A stretch of 64,000 nucleotides of DNA from Pseudomonas brassicacearum (GTDB lineage: Bacteria; Pseudomonadota; Gammaproteobacteria; Pseudomonadales; Pseudomonadaceae): assembly GCF_009601685.2 (NCBI RefSeq), contig NZ_CP045701.2:4898001-4962000 (forward strand), in the 5' to 3' direction. Made by a program: the position numbers and the translations under genes. This document shows positions 32,407 through 42,076 of this stretch, piece after piece (within the stretch, counting starts at the first letter, position 1; each line of letters begins with the position of its first letter). Below the pieces are notes generated by a model. That model saw nothing but the letters and a program-made list of their open reading frames with translations. It ran no database searches and was not told where the DNA came from.

Positions 32407-32946
32407 ATGGCAATTAAAGAAGGTTTACGCCCCGGCGGTAGAAGCGCCCGGGTCCAAGAGTCGATTCATTCGGCTGTTCGCGCCCTGCTGCAAGAGCAGG
32501 ACCGTGCGACCCTGACCGTGCCGCAAATCGCTGCGCGCGCCGGGGTGACGCCGTCTACCATCTACCGGCGCTGGGGCGATCTGGCGGCGCTGCTGGCCGA
32601 CGTCGCCATCGCCCGCATGCGCCCTGACGGTGAACCGGCCGACACGGGCAGCTTGCGCGGCGACCTGCGCGCCTGGGCCGAGCAGTATCTGGACGAAATG
32701 AGCTCCGAACCTGGTCGCAACATGATGCGCGACATCCAAGCCTGCGCCACCCCGGGGTATTGCGTGGGGATCATCAGCCGTCAGTTGCAGATCATCCTGG
32801 ATCGCTACCCCGATGAGCCCAATCCAGGCGTCGAACGGCTGATCAATGTGGTGGTGGCACCGACGGTGTTTCGCATTCTCTTTGCTACCGCGCCGTTGGC
32901 GGTTGAGGAGTTGTATCGGTTGGTGGATATCGCGCTGGCTCAGTAA
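32407..32946 (+). CDS. TetR/AcrR-family repressor
   Basis: A 179-residue TetR-type regulator. The helix-turn-helix covers about residues 32-62, with LTVPQIAARAGVTPSTIYRRWGDLAALL. The C-terminal domain (LRAWAEQYLDEM onwards) binds an unknown ligand and forms dimers. Divergent orientation to the MFS exporter, with inverted repeats between, points to ligand-relieved repression of that exporter and of itself. Confidence 0.9.
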   Translation: MAIKEGLRPGGRSARVQESIHSAVRALLQEQDRATLTVPQIAARAGVTPSTIYRRWGDLAALLADVAIARMRPDGEPADTGSLRGDLRAWAEQYLDEMSSEPGRNMMRDIQACATPGYCVGIISRQLQIILDRYPDEPNPGVERLINVVVAPTVFRILFATAPLAVEELYRLVDIALAQ

Positions 32947-32952
32947 GGCCGC

Positions 32953-32974
32953 CATCGCGAGCTTGCTCGCGATG
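32953..32974. repeat. Single REP palindrome
   Basis: CATCGCGAGC-TT-GCTCGCGATG is a perfect palindrome 7 bases after the tetR stop. It is a solitary REP arm and may act as a transcript end. Confidence 0.75.
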
Positions 32975-33122
32975 AGGCCAGCCCCCCCCTGCATAACCCA
33001 AGAATCCCCCCCTCTGCGACACCCCACCACGCCTCGACCTTGGTCGACACTGACGAACCCGAGCGGGCATGCGAGACTGTCCTGCCGGGCTCAAGTCCCG
33101 GTGTCTTTGTCCGGGAGTTTCC

Positions 33123-36100
33123 ATGTCGCTGTCCAGCGGGCTGATCGCCTTCGTCGCCCTGGTCTATATGGCCACCATGTTCGCCATCGCCTTCTACGGC
33201 GACCGGCGCAGCACACCGCTGCCGCCACGGGTGCGGGCCTGGGTCTACAGCCTGTCGCTGGCGGTGTATTGCACCAGCTGGACGTTCTTTGGCGCCGTGG
33301 GCCAGGCCGCCGAACAGCTCTGGTCATTCCTGCCGATCTACCTCGGGCCGATCCTGCTGCTGGTGCTGGCGCCGTGGGTCCTGCAGAAAATGGTGATGAT
33401 CAGCAAGCAGGAGAACATCACCTCCATCGCCGACTTCATCGCCGCCCGCTATGGCAAGTCCCAATCCCTGGCGGTGGTGGTTGCACTGATCTGCCTGGTC
33501 GGCGTGCTGCCGTACATCGCCTTGCAACTCAAGGGCATTGTGCTCGGGGTGAACCTGTTGATCGGTGCCGGCGCCGATGCCATGGGCACCCGCGCCCAGG
33601 ACACCGCGCTGATCGTCTCGCTGATCCTGGCGCTGTTCACTATCGTGTTCGGTACCCGCAACCTGGACGCCACCGAACACCACCGCGGCATGGTGCTGGC
33701 GATTGCCTTCGAATCCCTGGTCAAGTTGTTCGCCTTCCTGGCGGTCGGTGCGTTCGTGACATACGGCCTATACGACGGCTTCGACGATCTGTTCAACCAG
33801 GCGATGCTCGCCCCACGCCTGGAGCAGTACTGGAAAGAAACCATCAACTGGCCGTCCATGGTGGTGCAGACCGGGGTGGCGATGATGGCGATCATCTGCC
33901 TGCCAAGGCAGTTCCACGTGACCGTGGTGGAAAACATCGAGCCCCAGGACCTGCGCCTGGCCAAGTGGGTATTCCCCGCCTACCTGGCCCTGGCCGCGCT
34001 GTTCGTGGTGCCCATCGCCCTCGCCGGGCAAATGATGTTGCCCGACTCGGTACTGCCGGACTCATTCGTCATCAGCCTGCCCCTCGACCAGGCCCACCCG
34101 GCCCTGGCAGTGCTGGCGTTCATTGGCGGCGCCTCGGCGGCGACCGGCATGGTGATCGTGGCCAGCGTGGCGCTGTCCACCATGGTCTCCAACGACATGT
34201 TGTTACCGTGGCTGCTGCGCCGCAACAACGCCGAACGGCCCTTCGAAGTGTTCCGCCAGTGGATGCTGTCGGTGCGTCGAGTGAGCATCGTCGTGATCCT
34301 GTTGCTGGCCTACGTCAGCTACCGTCTGCTGGGTTCGACAGCGAGCCTGGCGACCATCGGCCAGATCGCCTTTGCCGCCGTGACCCAACTGGCCCCCGCC
34401 ATGCTCGGCGCGTTGTACTGGAAACAGGCCAACCGCCGCGGTGTGTTCGCCGGCCTCGCCATGGGTATTTTCCTGTGGTTCTACACCTTGGTATTACCGA
34501 TTGCCGCCCATAGCCTGGGCTGGTCGCTCGGCAGTTTCCCCGGCCTGGCTTGGCTGCACGGCAACCCCTTGAACCTGCCGATTACCCCATTGACCCAAGG
34601 GGTGGTCCTGTCCCTGGCCGGCAACTTCACGCTGTTTGCCTGGGTGTCCGTGCTGTCGCGCACACGCGTCTCGGAACACTGGCAGGCCGGACGCTTCATC
34701 GGCCAGGAAATCAGCGCCCGCCCCAACCCCCGCTCAATGCTGGCGGTGCACATCGAAGACCTGTTGCAACTGGCCGCCCGTTTCGTCGGTGAGGAGCGGG
34801 CGCGACAGAGTTTCATTCGCTTTGCCTACCGCCAGGGCAAAGGCTTCAACCCGACCCAGAACGCCGACAGTGAATGGATCGCCCACACCGAACGCCTGCT
34901 GGCCGGTGTACTCGGAGCCTCTTCGACAAGGGCTGTGGTAAAAGCCGCCATTGAAGGCCGGGAGATGCAGCTCGAAGACGTCGTCCGGATCGCAGACGAA
35001 GCCTCGGAGGTGCTGCAGTTCAACCGCGCGCTGCTGCAAGGCGCCATCGAGAACATCAGCCAGGGCATCAGCGTGGTCGACCAGTCCCTCAGGCTGGTGG
35101 CCTGGAATCGTCGCTACCTGGAACTGTTCAAGTATCCGGACGGCTTGATCAGTGTCGGCCGGCCCATTGCCGATATCATCCGTTACAATGCCGAACGTGG
35201 CCTCTGCGGCCCAGGCGAAGCCGAAGTCCACGTCGCCCGACGCCTGCACTGGATGCGCCAGGGCCGCGCCCATACCTCTGAACGGCTGTTCCCCAACGGA
35301 CGGGTGATCGAGCTGATCGGCAACCCGATGCCCGGTGGCGGTTTCGTCATGAGTTTCACCGACATCACAGCCTTCCGTGAGGCCGCACAAGCGCTGACCG
35401 AAGCCAACGAGGGGTTGGAGCAACGGGTGGCCGAACGCACCCGGGAGTTGTCACAGCTGAACCTGGCCCTGACCGAAGCCAAGAGCACCGCCGAAGCGGC
35501 CTATCAATCCAAGACCCGGTTCCTGGCGGCGGTCAGCCATGACCTGATGCAACCGCTCAACGCTGCGCGGCTGTTCTCTGCCGCACTGTCCCACCAACAC
35601 GACAGCTTGCCGAGCGAGGCCCGGCAACTGGTCCAACACCTGGACAGCTCGCTGCGCTCGGCTGAAGACCTGATCACCGACCTGCTGGATATCTCCCGCC
35701 TGGAAAACGGCAAGATCAACCCCGACCGCAAGCCCTTCGCCCTCAATGAGTTGTTCGATACCCTCGGCGCAGAATTCACGGCGCTGGCCCAGGAGCAAGG
35801 CTTGAAGTTCCGGGTCCGCGGCTCGCAACTGCGGGTGGACAGCGATATCAAGCTGTTGCGGCGCATTTTGCAGAATTTCCTGACCAATGCCTTTCGCTAC
35901 GCCAAAGGGCCGGTGCTACTGGGCGTACGCCGGCGCGACGGCGAGTTGTGCCTGGAAGTCTGGGATCGCGGGCCGGGCATCGCCGAAGATAAGTTGCAGG
36001 TCATTTTCGAAGAGTTCAAGCGTCTGGACAGCCACCAGACCCGCGCCGAAAAAGGCCTGGGCCTGGGCCTGGCCATCGCCGACGGGCTATGCCGTGTGCT

Positions 36101-36593
36101 GGGCCACACCTTGCGCGTGCGCTCTTGGCCGGGGCGCGGCAGCGTGTTCAGTGTCAGCGTCCCATTGGCTCATACACAAGCCGTCGTACCGAGCCCCGCG
36201 GCCGAACCCAACGGTCATTTGCCAAGCGGCGCCCAGGTGCTGTGCGTCGATAACGAAGACAGCATCCTGATCGGCATGAACAGCCTGCTGACACGCTGGG
36301 GTTGCCAGGTATGGACGGCGCGCAACCGGGAAGAATGCGAGCGTTGGCTGGCCCAGGGCGGTCGACCGCAACTGGCGTTGGTGGATTTTCATCTGGACGG
36401 CGGCGAGACCGGCACTGAGCTGATGGCCTGGTTGCGCACGCGCATGGGGGAACCCGTGCCAGGGGTGGTGATCAGCGCCGACGGCCGCCCCGAAACGGTG
36501 GCCCAGGTGCACGCGGCGGGTCTGGATTACCTGGCCAAGCCGGTGAAACCGGCGGCGTTGCGGGCGTTGTTGAGTCGGCATTTACCGTTGTAG
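33123..36593 (+). CDS. Hybrid sensor histidine kinase with SLC5-type transporter domain
   Basis: A 1156-residue membrane sensor. Residues about 1-520 form a thirteen-helix sodium/solute symporter-like domain, as in CbrA. A linker with a STAC-like region follows, then a PAS domain (about 640-760), a coiled coil (ERTRELSQLNLALTEAKSTAE), a HisKA domain with His806 in SHDLMQPLNAA, and an HATPase with DRGPGIAEDKL and GLGLGLAIADG. The C-terminal receiver has phospho-acceptor Asp1088 in LVDFHLDG. GGGAG precedes the ATG at 33123. No separate response regulator gene is adjacent. Whether the domain transports or only senses is unknown. Confidence 0.92.
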   Translation: MSLSSGLIAFVALVYMATMFAIAFYGDRRSTPLPPRVRAWVYSLSLAVYCTSWTFFGAVGQAAEQLWSFLPIYLGPILLLVLAPWVLQKMVMISKQENITSIADFIAARYGKSQSLAVVVALICLVGVLPYIALQLKGIVLGVNLLIGAGADAMGTRAQDTALIVSLILALFTIVFGTRNLDATEHHRGMVLAIAFESLVKLFAFLAVGAFVTYGLYDGFDDLFNQAMLAPRLEQYWKETINWPSMVVQTGVAMMAIICLPRQFHVTVVENIEPQDLRLAKWVFPAYLALAALFVVPIALAGQMMLPDSVLPDSFVISLPLDQAHPALAVLAFIGGASAATGMVIVASVALSTMVSNDMLLPWLLRRNNAERPFEVFRQWMLSVRRVSIVVILLLAYVSYRLLGSTASLATIGQIAFAAVTQLAPAMLGALYWKQANRRGVFAGLAMGIFLWFYTLVLPIAAHSLGWSLGSFPGLAWLHGNPLNLPITPLTQGVVLSLAGNFTLFAWVSVLSRTRVSEHWQAGRFIGQEISARPNPRSMLAVHIEDLLQLAARFVGEERARQSFIRFAYRQGKGFNPTQNADSEWIAHTERLLAGVLGASSTRAVVKAAIEGREMQLEDVVRIADEASEVLQFNRALLQGAIENISQGISVVDQSLRLVAWNRRYLELFKYPDGLISVGRPIADIIRYNAERGLCGPGEAEVHVARRLHWMRQGRAHTSERLFPNGRVIELIGNPMPGGGFVMSFTDITAFREAAQALTEANEGLEQRVAERTRELSQLNLALTEAKSTAEAAYQSKTRFLAAVSHDLMQPLNAARLFSAALSHQHDSLPSEARQLVQHLDSSLRSAEDLITDLLDISRLENGKINPDRKPFALNELFDTLGAEFTALAQEQGLKFRVRGSQLRVDSDIKLLRRILQNFLTNAFRYAKGPVLLGVRRRDGELCLEVWDRGPGIAEDKLQVIFEEFKRLDSHQTRAEKGLGLGLAIADGLCRVLGHTLRVRSWPGRGSVFSVSVPLAHTQAVVPSPAAEPNGHLPSGAQVLCVDNEDSILIGMNSLLTRWGCQVWTARNREECERWLAQGGRPQLALVDFHLDGGETGTELMAWLRTRMGEPVPGVVISADGRPETVAQVHAAGLDYLAKPVKPAALRALLSRHLPL

Positions 36594-36626
36594 GAAAATC
36601 GAGTTCCTACCGCCAGGCATCAAACT

Positions 36627-36758
36627 TGTGGCGAGGGGGTTTATCCCCGCTGGGTTGTGCAACAACCCCAAGATCAGACACTTCGGTTCAGCAGATGGAC
36701 CGTGCTAGCCGATTTGCGACTGCTGCGCAGCCGAGCGGGGATAAATCCCCTCGCCACA
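36627..36758. repeat. REPIN of the TGTGGCGAGGGG family
   Basis: TGTGGCGAGGGGGTTTATCCCCGCTGGG on the left is mirrored by CCGAGCGGGGATAAATCCCCTCGCCACA on the right, about 75 bases apart. This is a third REP family in the window; one half-unit of it also lies at about 56148-56166. It fills the gap between the convergent kinase and rmuC genes. Confidence 0.85.
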
Positions 36759-36785
36759 GGTTTTTGTTTCAACTTAGGGCTTGCA

Positions 36786-38285
36786 TCAACCTTGAGAGGA
36801 CCCGGCTTCTTCCGGCAACTCAGGCAGCCCATCCGCATCGGTCATCGCCCGTTCAAGCAATTCGCTGGGCAGGCTCTTGCTGGCCCGGGCGCCGAGCAGC
36901 TTGAGCTGTTCGCTGCGGCTGATCAGGTTGCCGCGCCCTTCCGTCAGTTTGTTGCGCGCTGCGCTGTAGGCTTTGTCCAGCTGCTGCAAACGACTGCCGA
37001 TCTCGTCCAGATCCTGGATGAACAAGACGAACTTGTCATACAGCCACCCGGCCCGCTCGGCGATTTCCCGGGCGTTCTGGCTCTGGCGCTCCTGCTTCCA
37101 CAAGCTGTCGATCACCCTTAGCGTCGCCAGCAATGTGGTCGGGCTGACGATCACGATGTTGCGGTCGAAGGCTTCCTGGAACAGGTTCGGCTCGGCTTGC
37201 AGGGCGGCGGAAAACGCCGCTTCGATCGGCACGAACAACAACACGAAATCCAGGCTGTGCAAACCGTCCAGGCGTTTATAGTCCTTGCCGGCAAGGCCCT
37301 TGACGTGAGCTCGCAACGACGCCACGTGTTGCTTGAGGGCGTGTTGGCCGATGGCGTCATCTTCGGCGGCCACGTACTGCTGATAAGCCGTGAGGCTGAC
37401 CTTGGAGTCGACCACCACTTGCTTGTCGCCTGGCAGATAAATCAACACGTCCGGCTGGAAACGCTCGCCGTCGGGGCCCTTGAGGCTGACCTGGGTCTGA
37501 TACTCGCGGCCCTTCTCCAGGCCGGCATGTTCGAGCACCCGTTCCAGAATCAGCTCGCCCCAGTTGCCCTGGGTCTTTTGGCCTTTGAGCGCCCGGGTGA
37601 GGTTGGTGGCCTCGTCGCTCAAGCGCAGGTTCAGCTGTTGCAAGCGCTCCAGTTCCTTGCCCAGGGAGAAACGTTCCCGGGCCTCGGCCTGGTAACTTTC
37701 TTCGACGCGTTTTTCGAACGACTGAATGCGCTCCTTGAGCGGATCGAGCAACTGACCCAGGCGCTGCTGGCTGGTTTCGGCGAAGCGCTGCTCGCGCTCA
37801 TCGAAGATTTTTCCGGCGAGCTCGGCGAACTGTGCCCGCAACTCGTCTCGCGAACCTTGCAGATCATCCAGGCGTTGTTGATGGCTTTCCTGCTGCTCGC
37901 GCAGTTCGGCATGCAACGACGCTGCCTGGGCATCGAGCCGCCGCAGTTCGGCTTCCTTGTTGGCGCGTTCGAGGCTCCAGGCGTGGGCCGCATCCCGGGC
38001 ATTGTCACGCTCGATCTGCAACAACTCGACTTCGCGACAGGCCGCGGCAAGCTCGGCTTGCTTGGCGGCGTTGGCTTGGCTCAGGTCGCTGATCTCGTCA
38101 CGGCAGGCATCGAGTTGGGCATTGAGGCCGTCGTGGGCCATATGCGCGGTGGCCAGGCGTTCTTCCAGCAAGGCCTGTTCGGTCTGCGCGGCACCGGCCT
38201 GGCGTTGCAGGTGCCAGGCCAGTGCCAGCAATGGCACCGCAGCGCCCGCCAAGCCAAACAACAGGCTGGTCAAATCCATAGCCAT
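36786..38285 (-). CDS. rmuC: DNA recombination protein RmuC
   Basis: A 499-residue RmuC protein, which limits inversions at short inverted repeats and is thought to be a nuclease-like factor. An N-terminal hydrophobic segment (about 4-22) anchors it, followed by a long coiled coil (about 25-200) and the RmuC domain (about 215-450) with GNWGELILERVLEHAGLEKG, FQPDVLIYLPG and the strand VVVDSKVSLTAY typical of a PD-(D/E)xK-like fold. AGGAA precedes the ATG at 38285; a second ATG two codons later is possible. Confidence 0.94.
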   Translation of the reverse strand: MAMDLTSLLFGLAGAAVPLLALAWHLQRQAGAAQTEQALLEERLATAHMAHDGLNAQLDACRDEISDLSQANAAKQAELAAACREVELLQIERDNARDAAHAWSLERANKEAELRRLDAQAASLHAELREQQESHQQRLDDLQGSRDELRAQFAELAGKIFDEREQRFAETSQQRLGQLLDPLKERIQSFEKRVEESYQAEARERFSLGKELERLQQLNLRLSDEATNLTRALKGQKTQGNWGELILERVLEHAGLEKGREYQTQVSLKGPDGERFQPDVLIYLPGDKQVVVDSKVSLTAYQQYVAAEDDAIGQHALKQHVASLRAHVKGLAGKDYKRLDGLHSLDFVLLFVPIEAAFSAALQAEPNLFQEAFDRNIVIVSPTTLLATLRVIDSLWKQERQSQNAREIAERAGWLYDKFVLFIQDLDEIGSRLQQLDKAYSAARNKLTEGRGNLISRSEQLKLLGARASKSLPSELLERAMTDADGLPELPEEAGSSQG

Positions 38286-38359
38286 GACAATTCCTGCCGA
38301 TCAAATAAAGCCCGAAGGGTAACCAAGCGGCCAGGGGTTGCCCAGCTCGGTCTTCGTTT

Positions 38360-38683
38360 TCAGCCTTCGATTTCACCGAGGGCCCGGCGGGCTCGATCAT
38401 CGCCGGCCCGCGCGGCCTGGCGCAGCAGGTCCTGGCCGATGCGGCGATCCCGGGCGTTGCCGCATTCGCGGCACATCAACTGTCCGAGGCGACTTTGCGC
38501 GGCTACCACGCCTTCACGGGCCGGTTGCTTGAGTAAACGGCCGGCCAGGTGCTTGACGCTGGGGCTGTCCCCCAGTCGCGGGCTGTCGAGCAGCCACTCG
38601 GCCACCCGCATCGAAATACGCTTGGGTGCGGTAACACCAGGGGGTGTGGAGGTAACAGGATTTGATACTGAGCGAAACTTCAT
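38360..38683 (-). CDS. SEL1-like small protein
   Basis: A 107-residue protein with a low-complexity Ser/Thr/Pro start and two degenerate SEL1-like helical repeats (SVKHLAGRLLKQPAREGVVAAQSRLGQL, RRIGQDLLRQAARAGDDRARRALGEIE). A single CxxC (MCREC) near residue 71 sits between the repeats. The ATG at 38683 lacks a strong ribosome site; MRVAEWLLDSP, 25 codons in, is a possible shorter start. It is 74 bases after the rmuC promoter end on the same strand, but role and partners are unknown. Confidence 0.65.
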   Translation of the reverse strand: MKFRSVSNPVTSTPPGVTAPKRISMRVAEWLLDSPRLGDSPSVKHLAGRLLKQPAREGVVAAQSRLGQLMCRECGNARDRRIGQDLLRQAARAGDDRARRALGEIEG

Positions 38684-39638
38684 AAAACACTGTGGGATAG
38701 ATCGGAAGGCGCGCCACTCTACTCCTTTTTTCGCACGGGTAAAGTCGAAAAAAAACCAGCACGCCCGTGCTAGAGCAAGCGCTTGGGACAATCCACAGAA
38801 GCTGTGGATAACTCAGTGGACAACCCACCCTGAACTCGCGCAAACCCCTGTGGAACGGGGCCTGCGCTCAAACTGACGATTTTTTCACCAGTAAAAAAAA
38901 GCGATGTTTTTCATTGACTTAAATTTTGGATACAGGCACCCACCCCGGATTGTTTCGACATGACAGTACGGTGACAAGTGGTGTAGCGAGTGTGCACAAG
39001 TAACAGCCGAACGGGTTATAACGCTGCGCTTTTTTGGCGCATCGGGCGGTAAAACCTGGGGATAACCCTCAGGCCTTGCCCGCGATGCGCGTGGCATGGG
39101 CACACCTGCGCACGCTTGAATCCTGTGCTATACGCTCGCCTACCCACAGTGAGTTATCGCTCTTTTGAATATTTTTTAACCAACACCCTTTCCTTCATGG
39201 TTTCGATCCGTTAGTATCTGCGGCGTTAGTACCAAGCTGAAAGTCAATTCCGGGTCGAACACATCTCCACGGTCAGCCATCCTGCAAAGGACGCCTCACC
39301 GAAAAAAGAGATCGGCCTCCTCGATGGTTTCCAGGTAAACCTTGCGCCAACACAGCCTTTGATCGAATGCAAAGGGTGTTGCCAGGCTCATTACTCTGAC
39401 CGAACCAACCTGCAAAATTGATCAGGATCTTCACCCCGGGCCCAGAACCTTTGCCCTCGATGTGTTGCCTGCCCTCCTAAGTACCTACCTGCCAGCCCAA
39501 GCGCGCACTTTTTATAGCGCTCAAACTGGCTGCTTTGTTCCAGTCGGGTTCTTCGTTCGACCAATGGTGGTCGACGTTACTGGAACGTTTTAACGTTGCA
39601 CGGTTCTTAACCGTGTCATTTGTAGGAACACCCATAAC
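38684..39638. other. Long intergenic region (955 bases) without a credible gene
   Basis: No open frame here looks coding. The left part holds copy B of the composite DnaA-box element (38791-38920). After it come a promoter-like AT-rich patch (about 39165-39215) and about 400 bases of mixed-composition sequence, ending in hairpins AACGTTTTAACGTT (about 39583-39596) and CACGGTTCTTAACCGTG (about 39599-39615) just before the next gene. The latter part could be a long 5' leader or a non-coding RNA gene. Confidence 0.6.
38791..38920. promoter_or_regulatory. Composite element, copy B: DnaA boxes, stem, A/T tract, TTTCATTGACTT
   Basis: ATCCACA (38791-38797) and the perfect DnaA box TGTGGATAA (38803-38811) are inverted and five bases apart, exactly as in copy A. 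GTGGACA, a CCCC-TGTGGAA-CGGGG stem, TTTTTTCACCAGTAAAAAAAA and TTTCATTGACTT (38909-38920) follow. The first-box-to-TTTCATTGACTT distance differs from copy A by about one base. Confidence 0.6.
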
Positions 39639-39863
39639 ATGTCTACTCAAATCCATACCCAGGACGCTATCCGCACCCTGACCAACGCTTTTGCTCCAAT
39701 GAACTGCCTGATCATGGCCGCTCGCAAAGGCTGCTTCAGCTTCACCCTGGTCAACGAACACGGCATCGCCCGTCATAGCGAACGCCTGTACCCCGATCAA
39801 TACTCCAGCGCCGAACCGCTGCAGGCCGTGATTGAGCGTACCCGCCAGGCACTGGTTGCCTGA
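39639..39863 (+). CDS. Small conserved-type hypothetical protein
   Basis: A 74-residue soluble protein of unknown function. The pattern is a helix (TQDAIRTLTNAF), two strands (CLIMAARKGCFSFTLVNEHG), a strand with HSERLYPDQY, and a final helix (LQAVIERTRQALVA), a compact alpha/beta fold. It is similar in layout to small Pseudomonas-specific DUF families such as DUF3509, but I am not certain of membership. TGTAGGAACACCC lies before the ATG, and a strong terminator follows, so it is a real single-gene unit with a long leader. Confidence 0.75.
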   Translation: MSTQIHTQDAIRTLTNAFAPMNCLIMAARKGCFSFTLVNEHGIARHSERLYPDQYSSAEPLQAVIERTRQALVA

Positions 39864-39886
39864 GGCGCCAGAAAAGCTGAAACCCC

Positions 39887-39917
39887 AAAGGCCCCGTCAA
39901 AAGCGGGGCTTTTTATT
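39887..39917 (+). terminator. Intrinsic terminator
   Basis: GGCCCCG-TCAAAAG-CGGGGCT followed by TTTTTATT, 24 bases after the stop of the 74-residue gene. Confidence 0.88.
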
Positions 39918-40136
39918 GCCTGGAATTTCTCGATTAAGCGAAACGGCGTAAGTACCAAGGGATATAACAGTTATAACCGCTCGTTGAAGATGTTTTAAAA
40001 ACAGTCCTTTACAACGTAAATATGACACTACACTTCAAGTCAAGCGGCATGATCCGCTTCCGGCGGGGCCTGGACCGATCCACCGCTGCCAAGCCCACAC
40101 TCTTCAGGTCCCGCCCATTCACACTTCGAGGGTTTT

Positions 40137-40619
40137 ATGGGTATCGCTGCCAGCGAACTGTGTCGATATGTGATCCGCCCGACACTCCTCTACCTTGAGC
40201 GTCATAGCGCAACTGCGGAATCCTTGTTGCTTGGTATTGCTGCGAGCCAGTCAGCCCTGGGTTCAGCCCTGCATGATCGCCGCGGGCACGGCCTGTATCG
40301 CATTACCGAGTCTCGACACCAGGCACTCTGGGATCGTTACCTGGCGCTGGACCCAGAACGTGCCAGCCTGGTGCGCGGCCTGGCCAGCCAGCACGCCTTT
40401 CTCAGCGGCCCGCATCTGGAACTGACCGTCAACCTGCGCTATGCCACCGCCATTGCCTGGCTGTTGGTAGAGGAACAGAACACCCCGCTTCCCGAAGCCG
40501 ATGACCTGTTGGGCATGGCCCGCATCTGGCGACAAACCTTTCACCCCCAAGGGCGTCTGCGAGATTTCACTTGCGCCTGGCAAAGCTGTGTTTCACCACT
40601 GAACCAGGTCGCTTGCTGA
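40137..40619 (+). CDS. Conserved hypothetical protein
   Basis: A 160-residue soluble, mostly helical protein with no domain I recognise. Features seen are ELCRYVIRPTLLYLERHSATAESLLLGIAASQSALG at the start (within 40 residues), a LYRITESRHQALWDRYLALDP stretch near 52-72 and an aromatic C-terminal part. GAGGG lies five bases before the ATG. It precedes the FadL porin gene on the same strand by 144 bases; I recall a homologue next to the fadL-like gene in P. aeruginosa, supporting a real gene. The ERH/SLLLGIAASQS start is reminiscent of phage-lysin-like accessory proteins, but this is weak. Confidence 0.7.
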   Translation: MGIAASELCRYVIRPTLLYLERHSATAESLLLGIAASQSALGSALHDRRGHGLYRITESRHQALWDRYLALDPERASLVRGLASQHAFLSGPHLELTVNLRYATAIAWLLVEEQNTPLPEADDLLGMARIWRQTFHPQGRLRDFTCAWQSCVSPLNQVAC

Positions 40620-40763
40620 TAGGAAATTTGGAAACTTCCTACAACGGTCGCGAATTTGGTCGGATTGTCCTACAAAACACCTCTAAATCAAGCGATACAG
40701 GCTATAGCGCTTGGCCGAAAATGTTGGTAATTTTCGCTCCGGTGATCATCAGGAGTTCTAACA

Positions 40764-42038
40764 ATGAAAAAAATCGTGCTCAAAACCACCCTTGGACTTG
40801 CCGTGACCTTGGCATCCAGCCAACTTTTCGCCAGTGGCTTTGCCTTGAACGAACAAAGCATCAGTGGCATGGGCACTGGTTTCGCGGGTCGCTCTTCCGC
40901 TGCCGACGACGCCAGCACTGTATTTGGTAACCCTGCCGGCATGTCGCGCCTCAAGCGTCAGCAAGTGACCGGTGGCTTCGCCGCCATTGACGCCTCCACC
41001 GACATCAACGATGCCAGCGGCACCCAGTCCGGCACCAACAAGGGCGACATGGTCCCACTCACGGGCGTTCCGATGGGCTATTACGTCAAGCCTATCGATG
41101 ATCAATGGGCTTTCGGCCTGGGTGTCTACGCACCGTTCGGCCTGATCACCGACTACGAAAACAGCTTCCAGGGCCGTAACTTCGGCAGCAAGAGCGAAGT
41201 GAAGGTCGTGACCTTCCAGCCCACCGTCAGCTATGCCTTCAATGACAAGGTGTCGATCGGTTTTGGCCCGACTATCAACCGGATTTCTGGTTCCCTGGAG
41301 TCGTCGCTGACCACTCCATTTTCGCCTAACGACGGCAACGTGCAGATCAAGGGCGACGACATTGGCTACGGCTATAACGTCGGTCTTTTGGTCCAGGCGA
41401 CCGACACCACTCGTGTTGGCCTGACCTACCACTCCAAGGTCAAGTACAAGCTTGAAGGCCACACTGAAGTGGATGCGGCTGCAGGTACACCTGGGTTCTT
41501 GCTGAGTGACGGGCGTTACGACGCTTCGCTGGACATCACCACGCCTGAGTCGGTGGACTTTTCGGTTACCCAGCAAATCAATGATGCCTGGACCGTCTAC
41601 GCCGGCAGCACCTGGACCCGCTGGAGCCGCCTGAAAGACATTACCGTGAACAATGACGTAACAAGTGGTGGCGCCCTGAACCCGACCCTTTTCGGCACCA
41701 TCACCGAAGAACAGAACTGGCACGACACCTGGGCCTACGCCATCGGTACGTCCTACCAGTTGAACAAGCAATGGGTACTGCGTACCGGTCTGTCCTTCGA
41801 CCAGTCGCCTGCCAACAACACCGACCGTTCGCCTCGCATCCCTACCGGCGACCGGACCATCTTCAGCCTGGGCGCCGGCTGGAGCCCGACCGAAGACCTG
41901 ACCATCGACGTGGCTTATTCCTACCTCAAGGAAGAGAAAGTCAGCGTCAACCGCAGCAATGCTCTGGGCCAGACCTACAGCGCTGAATACGAAAACAGCG
42001 CCAACGGTTTCGGTGTCGGTGCAACCTACCGCTTCTGA
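40764..42038 (+). CDS. FadL/TodX-family outer membrane porin
   Basis: A 424-residue outer-membrane beta-barrel of the OmpP1/FadL/TodX family, which lets long-chain fatty acids or other hydrophobic molecules cross the outer membrane. It has a signal peptide (about 1-24, LASSQLFA), then the hatch-domain signature SGFALNEQSISGMGTGFAG and VFGNPAGMSRL near residues 52-62, followed by about fourteen amphipathic strands and a C-terminal aromatic (YRF) for barrel insertion. TCAGGAG precedes the ATG. A strong bidirectional terminator follows. Confidence 0.93.
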   Translation: MKKIVLKTTLGLAVTLASSQLFASGFALNEQSISGMGTGFAGRSSAADDASTVFGNPAGMSRLKRQQVTGGFAAIDASTDINDASGTQSGTNKGDMVPLTGVPMGYYVKPIDDQWAFGLGVYAPFGLITDYENSFQGRNFGSKSEVKVVTFQPTVSYAFNDKVSIGFGPTINRISGSLESSLTTPFSPNDGNVQIKGDDIGYGYNVGLLVQATDTTRVGLTYHSKVKYKLEGHTEVDAAAGTPGFLLSDGRYDASLDITTPESVDFSVTQQINDAWTVYAGSTWTRWSRLKDITVNNDVTSGGALNPTLFGTITEEQNWHDTWAYAIGTSYQLNKQWVLRTGLSFDQSPANNTDRSPRIPTGDRTIFSLGAGWSPTEDLTIDVAYSYLKEEKVSVNRSNALGQTYSAEYENSANGFGVGATYRF

Positions 42039-42076
42039 TGTTTCACGGCGAACCTGAACCACTCGCCACCTGAAGC

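Noticed and set aside
38885..39103. 72-codon minus-strand frame in the long intergenic gap
   Set aside because: No ribosome site, overlaps the composite element, and its composition is not protein-like.
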